A DNA stretch of 43,189 bases from JAAYCB01 sp012744395 (GTDB lineage: Bacteria > Planctomycetota > Planctomycetia > Pirellulales > Thermoguttaceae), in assembly GCA_028703175.1 (NCBI GenBank), contig JAQVNJ010000038.1:1-43189 (forward strand), written 5' to 3'. Every line of letters starts with the position of its first letter. The stretch's first letter is position 1. Of the stretch, positions 43,124 through 43,189 are shown piece by piece. The notes under the pieces are model-generated. The model saw only the letters and a program-made list of their open reading frames with translations, had not been told where the DNA came from and made no database searches. The translations under genes were made by a program, and so were the position numbers.

Positions 43124-43189
43124 TCAGGCGAGCCCCAACTGCAGGAGCACCTCCTTGTGTTTGCGCGATCGGTTCACAATCTGATCGAC
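43124..43189 (-). CDS. 3' end of an unidentified gene (truncated by window)
   Basis: The minus strand is open from the window edge to TGA at 43126-43124, giving the 21-residue tail VDQIVNRSRKHKEVLLQLGL plus one residue. It is too short to assign and could be non-coding. Confidence 0.25.
   Translation of the reverse strand, partial: VDQIVNRSRKHKEVLLQLGLA

Overview
The window looks like a chromosomal contig of a planctomycete (Planctomycetota, perhaps Pirellulales-like), probably from a metagenome assembly. Evidence is high GC, wide gene spacing, and typical families: a DUF1844 protein, WD40 and leucine-rich-repeat lipoproteins, a secreted PQQ-type propeller, Tat-exported Gfo/Idh/MocA oxidoreductases, DUF5696 and GH95 glycoside hydrolases, and a short UvrC. 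The lineage is inferred from gene content; no 16S gene is present. A 10-N assembly gap lies at 1268-1277.

Layout. 1-4080: right end of a cell-surface polysaccharide locus (family-4 glycosyltransferase, Gfo/Idh oxidoreductase broken by the gap, bi-domain dehydrogenase/oxidoreductase). 4192-9768: small HTH regulator, KAS III-like enzyme, pyrG-DUF1844 operon, KAS II-like enzyme. 9805-13750 (minus): UvrC without its usual C-terminal helix-hairpin-helix region, and a large secreted protein with a possible carbohydrate-lyase-like architecture. 14031-15078: tRNA-Ser(UGA), its terminator, then the decayed C-terminal part of a large defence-type helicase. 15405-17030 (minus): exported SAM methyltransferase and LRR lipoprotein behind a near-consensus promoter. 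17823-24847: tyrosine phenol-lyase/tryptophanase family enzyme, miaB, glnE and a convergent P-II gene, so glutamine synthetase control is clustered. 25228-32403: exported Gfo/Idh protein, frameshifted propeller-malectin gene, heptosyltransferase-like GT9, zinc-ribbon membrane microprotein, GH95 fucosidase. 32632-33915: a gene graveyard (SPFH tail, RelE/ParE-like toxin tail, HicB tail, PD-(D/E)XK-like gene with an internal stop) around one intact Phd/YefM antitoxin. 33960-42308: DUF5696 secreted hydrolase, a 1132-residue WD40 lipoprotein, PTS Enzyme I. 42373-43189: quinone-reductase fragment, AhpD-like protein, and the end of an unidentified frame.

How the genes work together. Housekeeping pieces (nucleotide synthesis, tRNA modification, nucleotide excision repair, nitrogen signalling) alternate with secreted glycan-degrading enzymes and surface proteins. 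Clear local units are the polysaccharide genes at the left end, pyrG-DUF1844, the LRR-methyltransferase pair and glnE/P-II. I see no CRISPR array, rRNA, intact insertion sequence or intact multi-gene defence system. The most unusual parts are the two decayed defence/toxin-antitoxin patches, the short UvrC, the altered catalytic loop of the TPL-like lyase, the exported methyltransferase-LRR operon, and an 18-base word in inverted orientation on either side of pyrG.
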